Both the position numbers and the translations under genes were made by a program. The notes beneath the pieces were generated by a model. That model saw only the letters and a list, made by a program, of their open reading frames with translations. It had not been told where the DNA came from and ran no database searches. 13,341 nt of DNA, from contig JBJXFG010000088.1 in NCBI GenBank assembly GCA_046154665.1, positions 1 to 13,341 on the forward strand. The letters are read 5' to 3'. This stretch comes from JAFLCM01 sp046154665. Lineage in GTDB: Bacteria > Planctomycetota > Phycisphaerae > Phycisphaerales > UBA1924. Numbering within the stretch: the first letter of the stretch is position 1; the number at the start of each line of letters is the position of its first letter. Below, piece by piece: positions 7,022 to 13,341 of this stretch.

Positions 7022-7050
7022 CCGAACCGAATCCCGAGCGCAAGCTCGGG
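7022..7050 (+). repeat. REP-like hairpin with GCAA loop in a convergent gap
   Basis: CCCGAGCGCAAGCTCGGG (7033-7050) is a perfect 7-bp stem with a GCAA tetraloop. With the preceding CGAAT it resembles the repeat at 1-35, here with full pairing. It lies between two convergent genes (stops at 6998 and 7152), so it could act on both transcripts as a terminator or end-stabilising hairpin. No T-run follows on either side. Confidence 0.6.
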
Positions 7051-7151
7051 GCCAGTCCACCACCGTCGGCAGCCCAGATCCAACCACAGACATCGCGCAC
7101 GCAGCGCCACGATTCGCGCCGCTCATCGTGCGCGTGTACCGCTTCGCACGC

Positions 7152-7916
7152 TCACTTCGAGACGGCGATGATCGTCTCCGCCGCCAGGCTCCCCCAGCCC
7201 CCGCCTCCGCCAGGCCGCAAGACCCCGCGCACGCGCACGTGCCTGCCGACCCACCCGCGCACCATCTCGTTCGCCGCGCCGCCGCTCGCGGTCGTCACGA
7301 GGTAGCACTCGCCCTCTGCCGGCCCGCCCGCCGAGTGGACCACGAGCACGGGCGGAATCCCCCCGCGGATGCAAAGCTCGGCGCACGCAAGGTGCGGCTT
7401 GCCGAACCCGGGGTTCATGACACCGAGATAACATTTCGGGTCCACGATCTCGCCCTCGAGCGTCACCGCCTCGCCGGCGCCCGGCGCGTCGGACTCTCCC
7501 TCCCCAATCGTTGTGATGTCGTCCGGCGTCGCCGCCAGTTCCACCACCGCCCGCGCTCCCCAGCGCACCAGCCCGCCCTTGACGCGCACGCGCTTGCCCG
7601 AGAACGCCGACGCCCGCGCCGTCGCCCCGATCTTCCCTTGCTCGACCAGCACCGCTTCCATCGGCGCGCCGTCGTCGTCGATGGTCCGCAGCCTCGGATA
7701 CGGATCGACCGACAGCGTCCCCTCGAACGTCGACCCGTCCGTCGCGTCCCAGGTGCCCGCTCCGGGGAACGCCTGCGCCCCCGCGATCATCCCCGCCAGC
7801 AGCGCGAAGCCCGTCAGCAGGCCAAGCGTCGCAAGCAGCATCGCCCGCCCGTGACGCCGCGGCATCGCCAGATAGCCCACATAGAACTCGTTCTGTTCCG
7901 CCGATCGCTCGCTCAC
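7152..7916 (-). CDS. Membrane-anchored protein with Cys/His motif, third gene of Rieske operon
   Basis: I do not recognise a named family. The 254-residue protein has one membrane helix (about 25-47), then two beta-rich parts that look like repeated OB-type folds: 62-130 ending GKRVRVKGGLVRWG, and 150-252 ending GRHVRVRGVLRP. The second carries DPKCYLGVMNPGFGKPHL followed by ACAELCIRGGIPP, that is Cys162, His175, Cys178 and Cys182, spaced as for a metal or cofactor site. The anchor would place the bulk outside the cytoplasm. The GTG start at 7916 is chosen because it overlaps the stop of the Rieske gene by 4 bases (GTGA) and has GAAGGGGG 6 bases upstream. The frame beyond it is a shadow of the Rieske gene. 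The overlap implies coupled translation and a shared job, probably redox assembly or electron transfer. Confidence 0.8.
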   Translation of the reverse strand: MSERSAEQNEFYVGYLAMPRRHGRAMLLATLGLLTGFALLAGMIAGAQAFPGAGTWDATDGSTFEGTLSVDPYPRLRTIDDDGAPMEAVLVEQGKIGATARASAFSGKRVRVKGGLVRWGARAVVELAATPDDITTIGEGESDAPGAGEAVTLEGEIVDPKCYLGVMNPGFGKPHLACAELCIRGGIPPVLVVHSAGGPAEGECYLVTTASGGAANEMVRGWVGRHVRVRGVLRPGGGGGWGSLAAETIIAVSK

Positions 7917-8953
7917 GCCGCGCCCCCTTCCCGCCGCGGCGCGGGGTTCACCAGCGCCCGCCCCGCGCTGATCCGCACCTCGTACGTCGGAACTTTTTCC
8001 TTGAACGGCGGCGGGCTCGCGCCGCTCTCGGGCAGGTACTGATACCCGTGCCACGGGCACGTCACGCAGCCATCGATGATCTTTCCTTCGCCGAGCGGCC
8101 CGCCCTGGTGGGCGCACACATTCCCGACGGCGCAGAGCTTCCCCTGGTGCTTGAACACCGCGATCCGTCCGCCGAAGGGTTGCCCTCCCGCCGCCGGCGC
8201 ACACACCACACGGGCCCGACCCTCAGGAATCGTCTCGACCTCTCCGGCGTCTACCCAGCCCTCGACGCTCGCCGCCGCGGCACGGTCGGCGCGGGCCTCT
8301 TTCACGCCGGCGACTAGGTGCAGCGCCGTCAACCCCACGCCGCCCAGCGCGAGCAGCACCGGGATCAGCGCCGCCTTCTCAAGCTGAAGCACCCCCAGCG
8401 CCACGTGCAGCACCAGCGCGGCATACGCCACATACACCAGCATGTGCAGCGTCTTCCAGACCTGTGGCGAGAGGTTCCGCAGCCAGAAATCATGGCTCGT
8501 CGCCGCCATCAGCAGCAGGATCACCAGCGCCACCACACCGAACCACTCGAAGGGGAACAGCACCAGCGACCCGGCGTGCGGGTTCGAAGCCAGCACGCTC
8601 ACCGGCGGCACCAGCGCCCCGAAGCCGTGGTACCACACCGTCGCCACCAGCGAGTGGGCCGCGCCCACCGCGCACGTCATCACGCCCAAATGCCGACGGT
8701 TGTACAGCAGCGGCGCCGTCATCGGCAGCAGCCGGTGCAGCGGGCCGATCGCCAGCACCACATGCAGCATGACCACGGCGCAGGCCCCGAGGGCCCGGAT
8801 GAGTGCGATCGGCGGGCTCATCGTCGCCGTGCGATCCGAGCCCAGCGTCACGCCCATGAACACCCCGACAAACCCGAGCACGCACGCCAGCACCACGGCG
8901 TCGTAGCGCCGCTTGTGCGGGTTCCAGCCCACGGCGCGGTAGGAGACGCTCAT
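7913..8953 (-). CDS. Ferric-reductase-like membrane cytochrome fused to a Rieske domain
   Basis: A 346-residue fusion. The first 220 residues hold about six membrane helices (18-38, 50-72, 87-110, 132-152, 165-190, 196-217), with histidines 64, 73, 88, 100, 170 and 183 inside or next to them, as in the ferric reductase-like b-haem domain. Residues 230-346 are a soluble Rieske domain with C280-A-H282 and C299-P-W-H302, which hold a 2Fe-2S cluster. It should pass electrons between a haem-containing membrane part and the cluster; donor and acceptor are not known. ATG at 8953 overlaps the upstream stop by 4 bases (ATGA), and its stop overlaps the next start (GTGA), so it is the middle of a coupled operon. 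The longer frame to 9262 is rejected: its first 103 residues are a shadow of the neighbouring gene. Confidence 0.88.
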   Translation of the reverse strand: MSVSYRAVGWNPHKRRYDAVVLACVLGFVGVFMGVTLGSDRTATMSPPIALIRALGACAVVMLHVVLAIGPLHRLLPMTAPLLYNRRHLGVMTCAVGAAHSLVATVWYHGFGALVPPVSVLASNPHAGSLVLFPFEWFGVVALVILLLMAATSHDFWLRNLSPQVWKTLHMLVYVAYAALVLHVALGVLQLEKAALIPVLLALGGVGLTALHLVAGVKEARADRAAAASVEGWVDAGEVETIPEGRARVVCAPAAGGQPFGGRIAVFKHQGKLCAVGNVCAHQGGPLGEGKIIDGCVTCPWHGYQYLPESGASPPPFKEKVPTYEVRISAGRALVNPAPRREGGAA

Positions 8954-9345
8954 GGCACCCCCCCGCCGCCGTTCCGCACGATCGGCTGCGTCGCGCCATC
9001 CACGGGCGCGGCGGGCGATCCCGCCCGCAACCACACCGCGAGCGCCAGCCCCGCCAGCGCCAACGGCCCGGTCATCGCCCACATCGCGAGGTGCCTTCGT
9101 CGGTGCTTCTGCGGCTGCGCGAGCGCCGGCAGGCCGCGGTCGCCCCGCGCCCACATCCGCGCCATCACCGGCCACAGCAGAACCACGCCCGGGAAGATCA
9201 TCACCCGAAAGCCCCACCCGGAGACCCCCGCCGCCGCGTCGACTTTCGCCGCCCCGCGCCACACAAAGAGCACGGCAAACAGCGCACCCACGGCGATGTA
9301 CGCACCGAGCACGAGCGCGAGAATGTTGGCAATCGGTTCGGGCAT
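8950..9345 (-). CDS. Small membrane protein, first gene of Rieske operon
   Basis: A 131-residue hypothetical protein. It has a membrane helix at about 7-28 (ANILALVLGAYIAVGALFAV), a hydrophobic stretch around 44-60 (FRVMIFPGVVLLWPVMARMW), a basic loop with KHRRRH and a helix at about 85-105, so about three membrane passes. I know no function for it. Its stop overlaps the ATG of the Rieske fusion, which suggests it is a subunit or assembly partner of that protein. I prefer ATG at 9345 because it begins MPEPIANIL just before the first helix. The frame is also open to an ATG at 9432, adding 29 residues (MLVLPKHFQV...) without a clear ribosome site. Confidence 0.72.
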   Translation of the reverse strand: MPEPIANILALVLGAYIAVGALFAVLFVWRGAAKVDAAAGVSGWGFRVMIFPGVVLLWPVMARMWARGDRGLPALAQPQKHRRRHLAMWAMTGPLALAGLALAVWLRAGSPAAPVDGATQPIVRNGGGGVP

Positions 9346-9437
9346 CAGCGGCGAGTCCTGCGGAACCTCAAGATAGCGAAGCCAGAGCGTCAGCGAGCGG
9401 GCGACTTGAAAGTGCTTGGGCAGCACAAGCATCCAGA

Positions 9438-9463
9438 CCCGTCGCTCACGCTCCGGGCTCGTT
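9438..9463 (-). repeat. REP-like dispersed repeat, variant copy
   Basis: On the minus strand it reads CGAGCCCGGAGCGTGAGCGA then CGGG. It keeps the plan of the repeat at 1-35 (CCCGAAGCGCAAGCGAGGG): GC pairs around a four-base purine-rich loop (here GTGA) with flanking G/C arms. It lies in the divergent gap between the Rieske operon and the zinc-ribbon genes. Confidence 0.5.
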
Positions 9464-9633
9464 CAGGGGAGCGTGTTCATCTGGGGTGTGATGCCCGACC
9501 CGCGCGCCTCGTTTCGCCAAAGTGATCCTCACACCACAAGGCCCGATTCTGCGATCGCCCTGCAAGGCCCACGCCTCCCTCCCCAACAAACGAAACCCCC
9601 CACATCGCCGCCACCACACCCACACACCTCCCG

Positions 9634-9639
9634 TACTCT
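9634..9639 (+). promoter_or_regulatory. Possible -10 box for a leaderless zinc-ribbon gene transcript
   Basis: TACTCT ends 8 bases before the ATG at 9648, after a C/A-rich tract, and no Shine-Dalgarno precedes the ATG. The spacing fits a transcript that begins at or very near the start codon. Weak, since no -35 box is clear. Confidence 0.25.
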
Positions 9640-9647
9640 ACCCCGCG

Positions 9648-10451
9648 ATGCCCCGCGCCCACCTCTGCCAAGCCTGCGGCCACGACTTGGCGCTCATCAG
9701 CGCCGAGCGCGAGCCGCACTACGGCTGGCCCTTGGTCCGCTGCCCCACCTGTGCCGCGCCCAGCGTGCGTGCCGCCGGCCTGGGTGCCGACCGCACCGCC
9801 TGGCGACGCACCCGCAAGGTCTACAAGGCGCTGCTCGGGCTGTCGGGTCGCAGTTGGGCCCTGGTCCTTCTCACCATGCTCATGACCGCGGCGGTCATGA
9901 CACTCGAAGAAGAGACCCGCTCGCTCGCGGGCGAGAACTGGCGTGCGCCCCTGGTGCTCATCGGCGTCTTGCCCGCCGCCCCGCGCTCGTACGTCTCCTC
10001 CGCTGCGGAGTGGTTCCAGGTCGGCTCAAACCTCTTTCTGATGGTCGGCTGGCTCTTCGGATGTTTCCTCAGCGTGACGTTCCTGTTCGCGCTGCTACGC
10101 CATGTCCGTTGGTGGGTGCTGGTGCTGGGGTGGTGCCTGTGGATCGTCGCGGCGCTCTTCGGATCGAACGTGATCATCCCCGCCATCGTCTCGTGGGTCG
10201 AGACGGGTTCGTTCGGACTGCCCGTGGCAGACCCGGTTTCCGGCGTCACGCGCGCTTCGGTCGGCTCCGCCGTCGCTCTCGAAGGCCTCATGCGCACGCC
10301 GGGGCACATCGCCTGGTGCGTCAGCAGCGCCCTGATGATGTTCATCCTCACGCCGTTGGGCCTGATGGTCCGACGCCTCGCCACCAAGCTCGTCCACCTG
10401 CAGCGCTGGCGGGCCCGCAAACGCATCCGCAGAAGGAACCAGGCGGCATGA
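9648..10451 (+). CDS. Zinc-ribbon multi-pass membrane protein A
   Basis: I do not recognise a named family. The 267-residue protein starts with a compact four-cysteine ribbon (C7, C10, C32, C35; CQACGHDL ... REPHY ... VRCPTC), expected to bind zinc on the cytoplasmic side. Membrane helices follow at about 67-85, 125-150, 153-178 and 218-243, ending in a strongly basic tail (RWRARKRIRRRNQ). The next gene begins the same way and its ATG overlaps this stop by 4 bases (ATGA), so the two are co-translated. ATG at 9648 puts the ribbon right at the N-terminus; the longer frame to 9522 adds low-complexity Pro/His sequence and is rejected. Role unknown; membrane-anchored sensing or protein-protein contact would fit the layout. 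Confidence 0.82.
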   Translation: MPRAHLCQACGHDLALISAEREPHYGWPLVRCPTCAAPSVRAAGLGADRTAWRRTRKVYKALLGLSGRSWALVLLTMLMTAAVMTLEEETRSLAGENWRAPLVLIGVLPAAPRSYVSSAAEWFQVGSNLFLMVGWLFGCFLSVTFLFALLRHVRWWVLVLGWCLWIVAALFGSNVIIPAIVSWVETGSFGLPVADPVSGVTRASVGSAVALEGLMRTPGHIAWCVSSALMMFILTPLGLMVRRLATKLVHLQRWRARKRIRRRNQAA

Positions 10452-11677
10452 CCGAACCGTCCGCACCATCTTCGACGACATCGACCGCCGCCGCCCCCGC
10501 CGCAGCTTCCGCGCCCCCCGCGGGGCAGCCCCAGCGCCTCAGCATCCTCACCGGCGACCGCTTCTGCGCCGCCTGCGGCTTTAACCTCGTCGGCCAATCC
10601 GTCGTCCGCGAGCCGCACTACCAAATGCTGATGGTCCGCTGCCCCGAGTGCGGCACCCCCTCCGCGATGCAGGAGTACCCGATGCTCGGGCGCTGGGCCA
10701 ACCGCTGGGCCCGCGTGCTGGCTCTGGCCCTGATGGTGTTCGTCACGCTGTTCACCGTCGGCATGTCGTTCGCGTGCTGGGGCGTGTCGATCCCCGCCGT
10801 GGAAGCGATGGTCAGACCCTGCACCGAGCGCCTGGGTGAAGAGCATGTGAAATGGCAGAAGGCCAACGCGGTGGCGAAGCCCGCCGCTCCACCTGCCACC
10901 GCCACCGCCCCCCCGGCCGCGAACGCAGAATCAACCAACGGCAGCCCCGCGCCCGATCCTTCGCCGACCGAGCCGGTCGAGCCAGCAATCATCGACCCCG
11001 CAGACCCCGCCGTCGCGCCGATCAACCCCATCCCCGCGCCCGCCAGCCAAGTGACCGTGACGATCAACGGCGTGCCCGTCACCGGCAACGCCGCCGCCGT
11101 CGCCGCCATCGCCGCGGCGAACACCGCAAACACCGCGACGACCGCAAACACCACCCCGGACGTCCAAGATTGGTGGTACCGCTACGCCGAGACCAACTGG
11201 ACGCGGTCCCCAGAGTTCCGCCCCGCACTCGACCGCGTCCGAGGCTGGGGTGCCAACGCCGTCGACTGGAACGGCCTGCGCTGGCTCGCCCTCTCCATGC
11301 CCGTCGCGTTCATCATCGGCATCCTTTACAGCGTGCTCATGCTCGGCAGCTCGCGCAAAAAGGCCCTGCTCATCATCCCCATCGTCATGGGACTCTCCAT
11401 CACCTGGATGCTCATCGACCTCACCACCCAGGAGTTCTGGGGCGGCTCGCTCTCCGACCTGGCGAGGCAGACCCTCGGCGTGCCGCTGCACCTCGTCGTC
11501 TTCCTCTTCATGGCCTACGCCATGGCGATGGGCGTGTGGCTCGGACGCCCCATCGCCCGCTGGTTCGTCGCGCTGATGCTCCCACCCCGGCTCCGCGGCA
11601 GCCTCGCCGACCTCTGGCTCTGCGACGGCAAGTCGCCCCCGAGCGGGGCGCTGGCGCTGCCCAAGCGCCCCTCATGA
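10448..11677 (+). CDS. Zinc-ribbon multi-pass membrane protein B
   Basis: A 409-residue hypothetical protein related in layout to its upstream neighbour. After a 30-residue Ala/Pro/Ser-rich N-terminus comes a ribbon with C40, C43, C65 and C68 (CAACGFNL ... REPHY ... VRCPECGTPS). The shared Cys spacing and REPHY point to a common origin. A membrane helix (about 88-118) leads to a long Pro/Ala/Thr-rich segment (140-240, with ANTANTATTANTT), probably unstructured and outside if the ribbon is cytoplasmic. Then come helices at about 278-300, 305-323 and 344-366, and a Pro-rich C-terminus. The ATG overlaps the upstream stop (ATGA). Function unknown. The frame continues upstream to 9416 but that part is a shadow of gene A. 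Confidence 0.82.
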   Translation: MTEPSAPSSTTSTAAAPAAASAPPAGQPQRLSILTGDRFCAACGFNLVGQSVVREPHYQMLMVRCPECGTPSAMQEYPMLGRWANRWARVLALALMVFVTLFTVGMSFACWGVSIPAVEAMVRPCTERLGEEHVKWQKANAVAKPAAPPATATAPPAANAESTNGSPAPDPSPTEPVEPAIIDPADPAVAPINPIPAPASQVTVTINGVPVTGNAAAVAAIAAANTANTATTANTTPDVQDWWYRYAETNWTRSPEFRPALDRVRGWGANAVDWNGLRWLALSMPVAFIIGILYSVLMLGSSRKKALLIIPIVMGLSITWMLIDLTTQEFWGGSLSDLARQTLGVPLHLVVFLFMAYAMAMGVWLGRPIARWFVALMLPPRLRGSLADLWLCDGKSPPSGALALPKRPS

Positions 11678-11683
11678 CGCGGC

Positions 11684-11814
11684 GGCGTGCCACTGCTGGC
11701 TCCGCTTTGGGAGACAGCAGTGCCGTTTGGGAGACAGCCGTGCTGTGTTCGGACGGGTCCGAGCCTTTCGGCACTGATGTCGGTCCCAGAACGGACCGCC
11801 ATCAGTGGCACGCC
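11684..11814. repeat. Palindromic intergenic element with GTGCCAC ends, copy 3
   Basis: GGCGTGCCACTG (11684-11695) and CAGTGGCACGCC (11803-11814) are a 12-bp perfect inverted repeat. With one mismatch the pairing runs on through TGGC. Inside is a 20-base tandem duplication (11706-11725 and 11726-11745, TTTGGGAGACAGC core, three differences). Termini match the elements at 200-295 and 6026-6127. It starts seven bases after the stop of the zinc-ribbon gene B. Confidence 0.68.
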
Positions 11815-11876
11815 AGCGATCTCGCGTATGCCATGCGCCGGACCGCCCACTCCCCACCCACCCCCCGGAAACCGCG

Positions 11877-11882
11877 TAGGAT
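11877..11882 (+). promoter_or_regulatory. Possible -10 box for the secreted protein gene
   Basis: TAGGAT, in the context GCGTAGGATTCT, lies 46 bases before the ATG at 11929 and just after a C-rich tract. A Shine-Dalgarno-like GGAG (11919-11922) lies 6 bases before that ATG, supporting the start. The -10 assignment is by eye only. Confidence 0.25.
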
Positions 11883-11928
11883 TCTCACCCGCCGCAGCCC
11901 TGTTCACCCGCGGCACTCGGAGCCCCCC

Positions 11929-12390
11929 ATGACATACGCCAAACGACTGACCATCCTCGCCATGACCGGTGCCCTGGCGCTGTGCGCCCTGCAGCCCAGC
12001 GCCGACGCGCGCCGTCGCCTCACCGATGAGGAGGTCACCCAGCGCACCGTCGACAGCCTCAACACCTCCTTCAACCGCTCGCGCCCGCGGATCATCAACT
12101 TCGGCGAGTCCGCCGTGGCACGCATCAACCTGCTGCAGGAGCGGAACTCACGCCAGACCGTGATCGACCGCGCCGCCACCACCGCGCGCCGGAGCATCGA
12201 GCGCACCCACCTCGCGGGCAACCGTTCGCTCGAGTCGCTCGCCATGAAGGGTGTGCGTGACCTCACGCGGCGCAACGCCGGCACGAATCTCATCGAAGAT
12301 GTGAACGCGGTGAAGCTCAACGGCCTCACCGGCCTGCAGACCGTCGCCGACGAGTGCTACACCGCCATCAACTCCGCTCTGGCCGACTGA
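11929..12390 (+). CDS. Small secreted hypothetical protein
   Basis: A 153-residue protein with a Sec-type signal peptide: basic start MTYAKR, hydrophobic core LTILAMTGALALCAL and likely cleavage after ADA (residue 27). Cys19 lacks a proper lipobox (LALC), so I do not call it a lipoprotein. The mature part is mostly polar and alpha-helical, rich in Arg, Asn and Ser (RRRLTDEEVTQRTVDSLNTS ... ERTHLAGNRSLESLAMKGV ... LIEDVNAVKLNGLTGL), with one cysteine near the end. I recognise no family. It lies 51 bases upstream of scpB on the same strand, though scpB has its own strong ribosome site. GGAG at 11919-11922 supports the ATG; the frame upstream crosses the palindromic repeat and is not coding. Confidence 0.78.
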   Translation: MTYAKRLTILAMTGALALCALQPSADARRRLTDEEVTQRTVDSLNTSFNRSRPRIINFGESAVARINLLQERNSRQTVIDRAATTARRSIERTHLAGNRSLESLAMKGVRDLTRRNAGTNLIEDVNAVKLNGLTGLQTVADECYTAINSALAD

Positions 12391-12427
12391 GCCCCGCGAG
12401 CCCGGAGGGCCCGCGACACCCACGCAC

Positions 12428-12434
12428 GGAAGGA
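12428..12434 (+). promoter_or_regulatory. Shine-Dalgarno of scpB
   Basis: GGAAGGA lies 7 bases before the ATG at 12442. It is among the clearest ribosome sites in the window and fixes the scpB start. Confidence 0.7.
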
Positions 12435-12441
12435 CTACGTC

Positions 12442-13263
12442 ATGCCGCGAACCCGCGCATCGACCAACCGCAAGGATGCCGAGACCCAGGACGCGATGCC
12501 CGGAGCCGCCGGTGCGACGGTCGTCGCAGCCGCCCCCGTCGCGCTCGATGACGCCGCGCCAGAACTTCAAGAAGCCGCGCCGCCGCACGCATCCACGAGC
12601 GATGAGTCCCCGGTCGCTCCGGGCGCGCTCGACCCCGCGGCCCTTGCCGCGAACATCGAAGCCGCGCTGTTCACCGCGCAGCGCCCCATGGCCCTGGGCC
12701 GCCTGTGCCAGACGCTCATCGAAGCGGGCATGGACGAGCGCACCGCCGCCCCCGCGAACGTGAAGGCCGCTATCACCACGCTCAACGAAGCCTACGAAAC
12801 CGGCGGCCGCGCCTTCCGTATCGAAGCCGTCGCCGGCGGGTTCCGCGTCATGACCCTCGGCGCCTTCGCGCCCATCGCCGCCAGCGTCCGCGGCATGACC
12901 GAGAGCACCCGCCTCAGCCGCGCCGCCATCGAGACCCTCGCCATCATCGCCTACCGCCAGCCCATCACCCGCGTCGACGTCGAGTCCATCCGCGGTTCCG
13001 CCACCGGCGAAGTCCTCCGAACCCTCCTCGACAAGCGCCTCGTCACCATCGTCGGAAGGGCCGAAGAACTCGGCCGCCCCATGCTCTACGGCACCACCAA
13101 GCGCTTCCTCGAAGTCTTCGGGCTGGCGTCGCTCCGCGACCTGCCCAGCGCCGGGGCGGGCGGTTTGGCGCTGCCAGTCGAGGCCGAGCCCGCGAGCGCC
13201 GAGGCCGAGGCGAACATGACCATCGCGCCCGCCGCGAGCACCGCAGCGGAAGGTACCGAGTGA
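12442..13263 (+). CDS. scpB: Segregation and condensation protein B
   Basis: ScpB, with ScpA, bridges SMC dimers to form the SMC-ScpAB condensin that organises and segregates the chromosome. The 273-residue protein has the two winged-helix domains of the family: the first from about 68 (ANIEAALFTAQRPMALGRL), the second with the strongly conserved LSRAAIETLAIIAYRQPITR (about 152-171) followed by VESIRG, LLDKRLVTIVGRAEELGRP and LYGTTKRFLEVFGL. An N-terminal extension of about 65 Ala/Pro/Asp-rich residues and an Ala/Glu-rich tail of about 35 residues look disordered and exceed the usual ScpB length of roughly 180-220. No scpA is in the window; it could lie beyond either edge or elsewhere. The gene may be read through from the secreted-protein gene 51 bases upstream. 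Confidence 0.95.
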   Translation: MPRTRASTNRKDAETQDAMPGAAGATVVAAAPVALDDAAPELQEAAPPHASTSDESPVAPGALDPAALAANIEAALFTAQRPMALGRLCQTLIEAGMDERTAAPANVKAAITTLNEAYETGGRAFRIEAVAGGFRVMTLGAFAPIAASVRGMTESTRLSRAAIETLAIIAYRQPITRVDVESIRGSATGEVLRTLLDKRLVTIVGRAEELGRPMLYGTTKRFLEVFGLASLRDLPSAGAGGLALPVEAEPASAEAEANMTIAPAASTAAEGTE

Positions 13264-13296
13264 GCGGCGTCTCGGGTGCATTCAGTGCATTGGGCG

Positions 13297-13331
13297 TTCG
13301 TGCGCCGGCCCTCGCTTGCGCTTCGGGTTCG
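13297..13331 (-). repeat. REP-like dispersed hairpin, right copy of a 35-bp inverted repeat
   Basis: Exact reverse complement of bases 1-35. The hairpin core lies at 13309-13327. It begins 33 bases after the scpB stop, a usual place for a transcript-end hairpin, though no T-run follows. Confidence 0.65.
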
Positions 13332-13341
13332 TCAGAGGTCG

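Larger units (their letters stand above)
9346..9647. other. Divergent intergenic region
   Basis: These 302 bases separate the Rieske operon (leftward) from the zinc-ribbon pair (rightward). They hold a dispersed repeat (9438-9463), and a C/A-rich tract (about 9595-9632) that leads to a possible -10 box at 9634-9639. If the upstream ATG at 9432 is used, the left part would be coding. I see no further gene or RNA. Confidence 0.55.

Noticed and set aside
7094..7134. CGCGCACG/CGTGCGCG inverted repeat in the convergent gap
   Set aside because: Only 8 bases with a 25-base spacer in GC-rich DNA, so chance is likely; the 7033-7050 hairpin is the better candidate there.
8318..9376. Plus-strand frame of 352 residues rich in Arg, His and Gln
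   Set aside because: It lies antisense to the Rieske operon, whose proteins have clear membrane helices and a Rieske motif.
1..13331. The window as a transposon or prophage bounded by terminal inverted repeats
   Set aside because: There is no transposase, integrase or phage gene, the content includes housekeeping genes (uvrC, scpB), and the same repeat recurs inside the window. The repeats look dispersed.
1..13341. tRNA, rRNA or riboswitch
   Set aside because: I saw no tRNA-like cloverleaf with TTCGANNC context, no rRNA stretch and no riboswitch core in the gaps. A covariance-model scan could still find something I missed.

Overview
The window reads as a piece of chromosome from a high-GC bacterium, most likely a planctomycete, perhaps of the Phycisphaerae. 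This rests on leucine-rich repeats of the T-x-V-x-D-A-G type, dispersed intergenic hairpin repeats, start codons that mostly lack a clear Shine-Dalgarno, and the style of the hypothetical proteins. It is an inference from pattern memory, not from a search.

Layout. Bases 1-407 hold no gene I can support, only hairpin-rich repeats. Minus strand: a KAP-family P-loop NTPase whose C-terminus is an array of near-identical 28-residue leucine-rich repeats (408-3182), then an unusually short UvrC nuclease (3314-4789). Plus strand: an ABC transporter ATPase (4866-6002), a palindromic intergenic element, and a dihydroorotate-dehydrogenase-like flavoprotein (6171-6998). After a convergent gap comes a tightly overlapping minus-strand operon read from right to left: a small membrane protein (8950-9345), a ferric-reductase-like membrane cytochrome fused to a Rieske domain (7913-8953), and an anchored Cys/His-motif protein (7152-7916). 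Plus strand again: two overlapping genes for zinc-ribbon membrane proteins (9648-10451, 10448-11677), a second palindromic element, a small secreted protein (11929-12390) and ScpB (12442-13263).

How they fit together. The three-gene Rieske operon looks like one membrane electron-transfer unit, with 4-base overlaps at both junctions. The two zinc-ribbon genes are probably partners or old duplicates. UvrC and ScpB are DNA-maintenance housekeeping genes. The ABC ATPase and the flavoprotein have no visible partners.

The strongest candidate for something undescribed is the KAP-LRR gene. Nine 84-bp repeats are almost identical in DNA except at four codons per repeat. Those codons fall at the positions that form the exposed concave face of a leucine-rich repeat, so the gene looks like an NTPase coupled to a diversified recognition surface. 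Two families of dispersed palindromic repeats, and a 35-bp perfect inverted repeat close to both ends of the window, are also worth attention.
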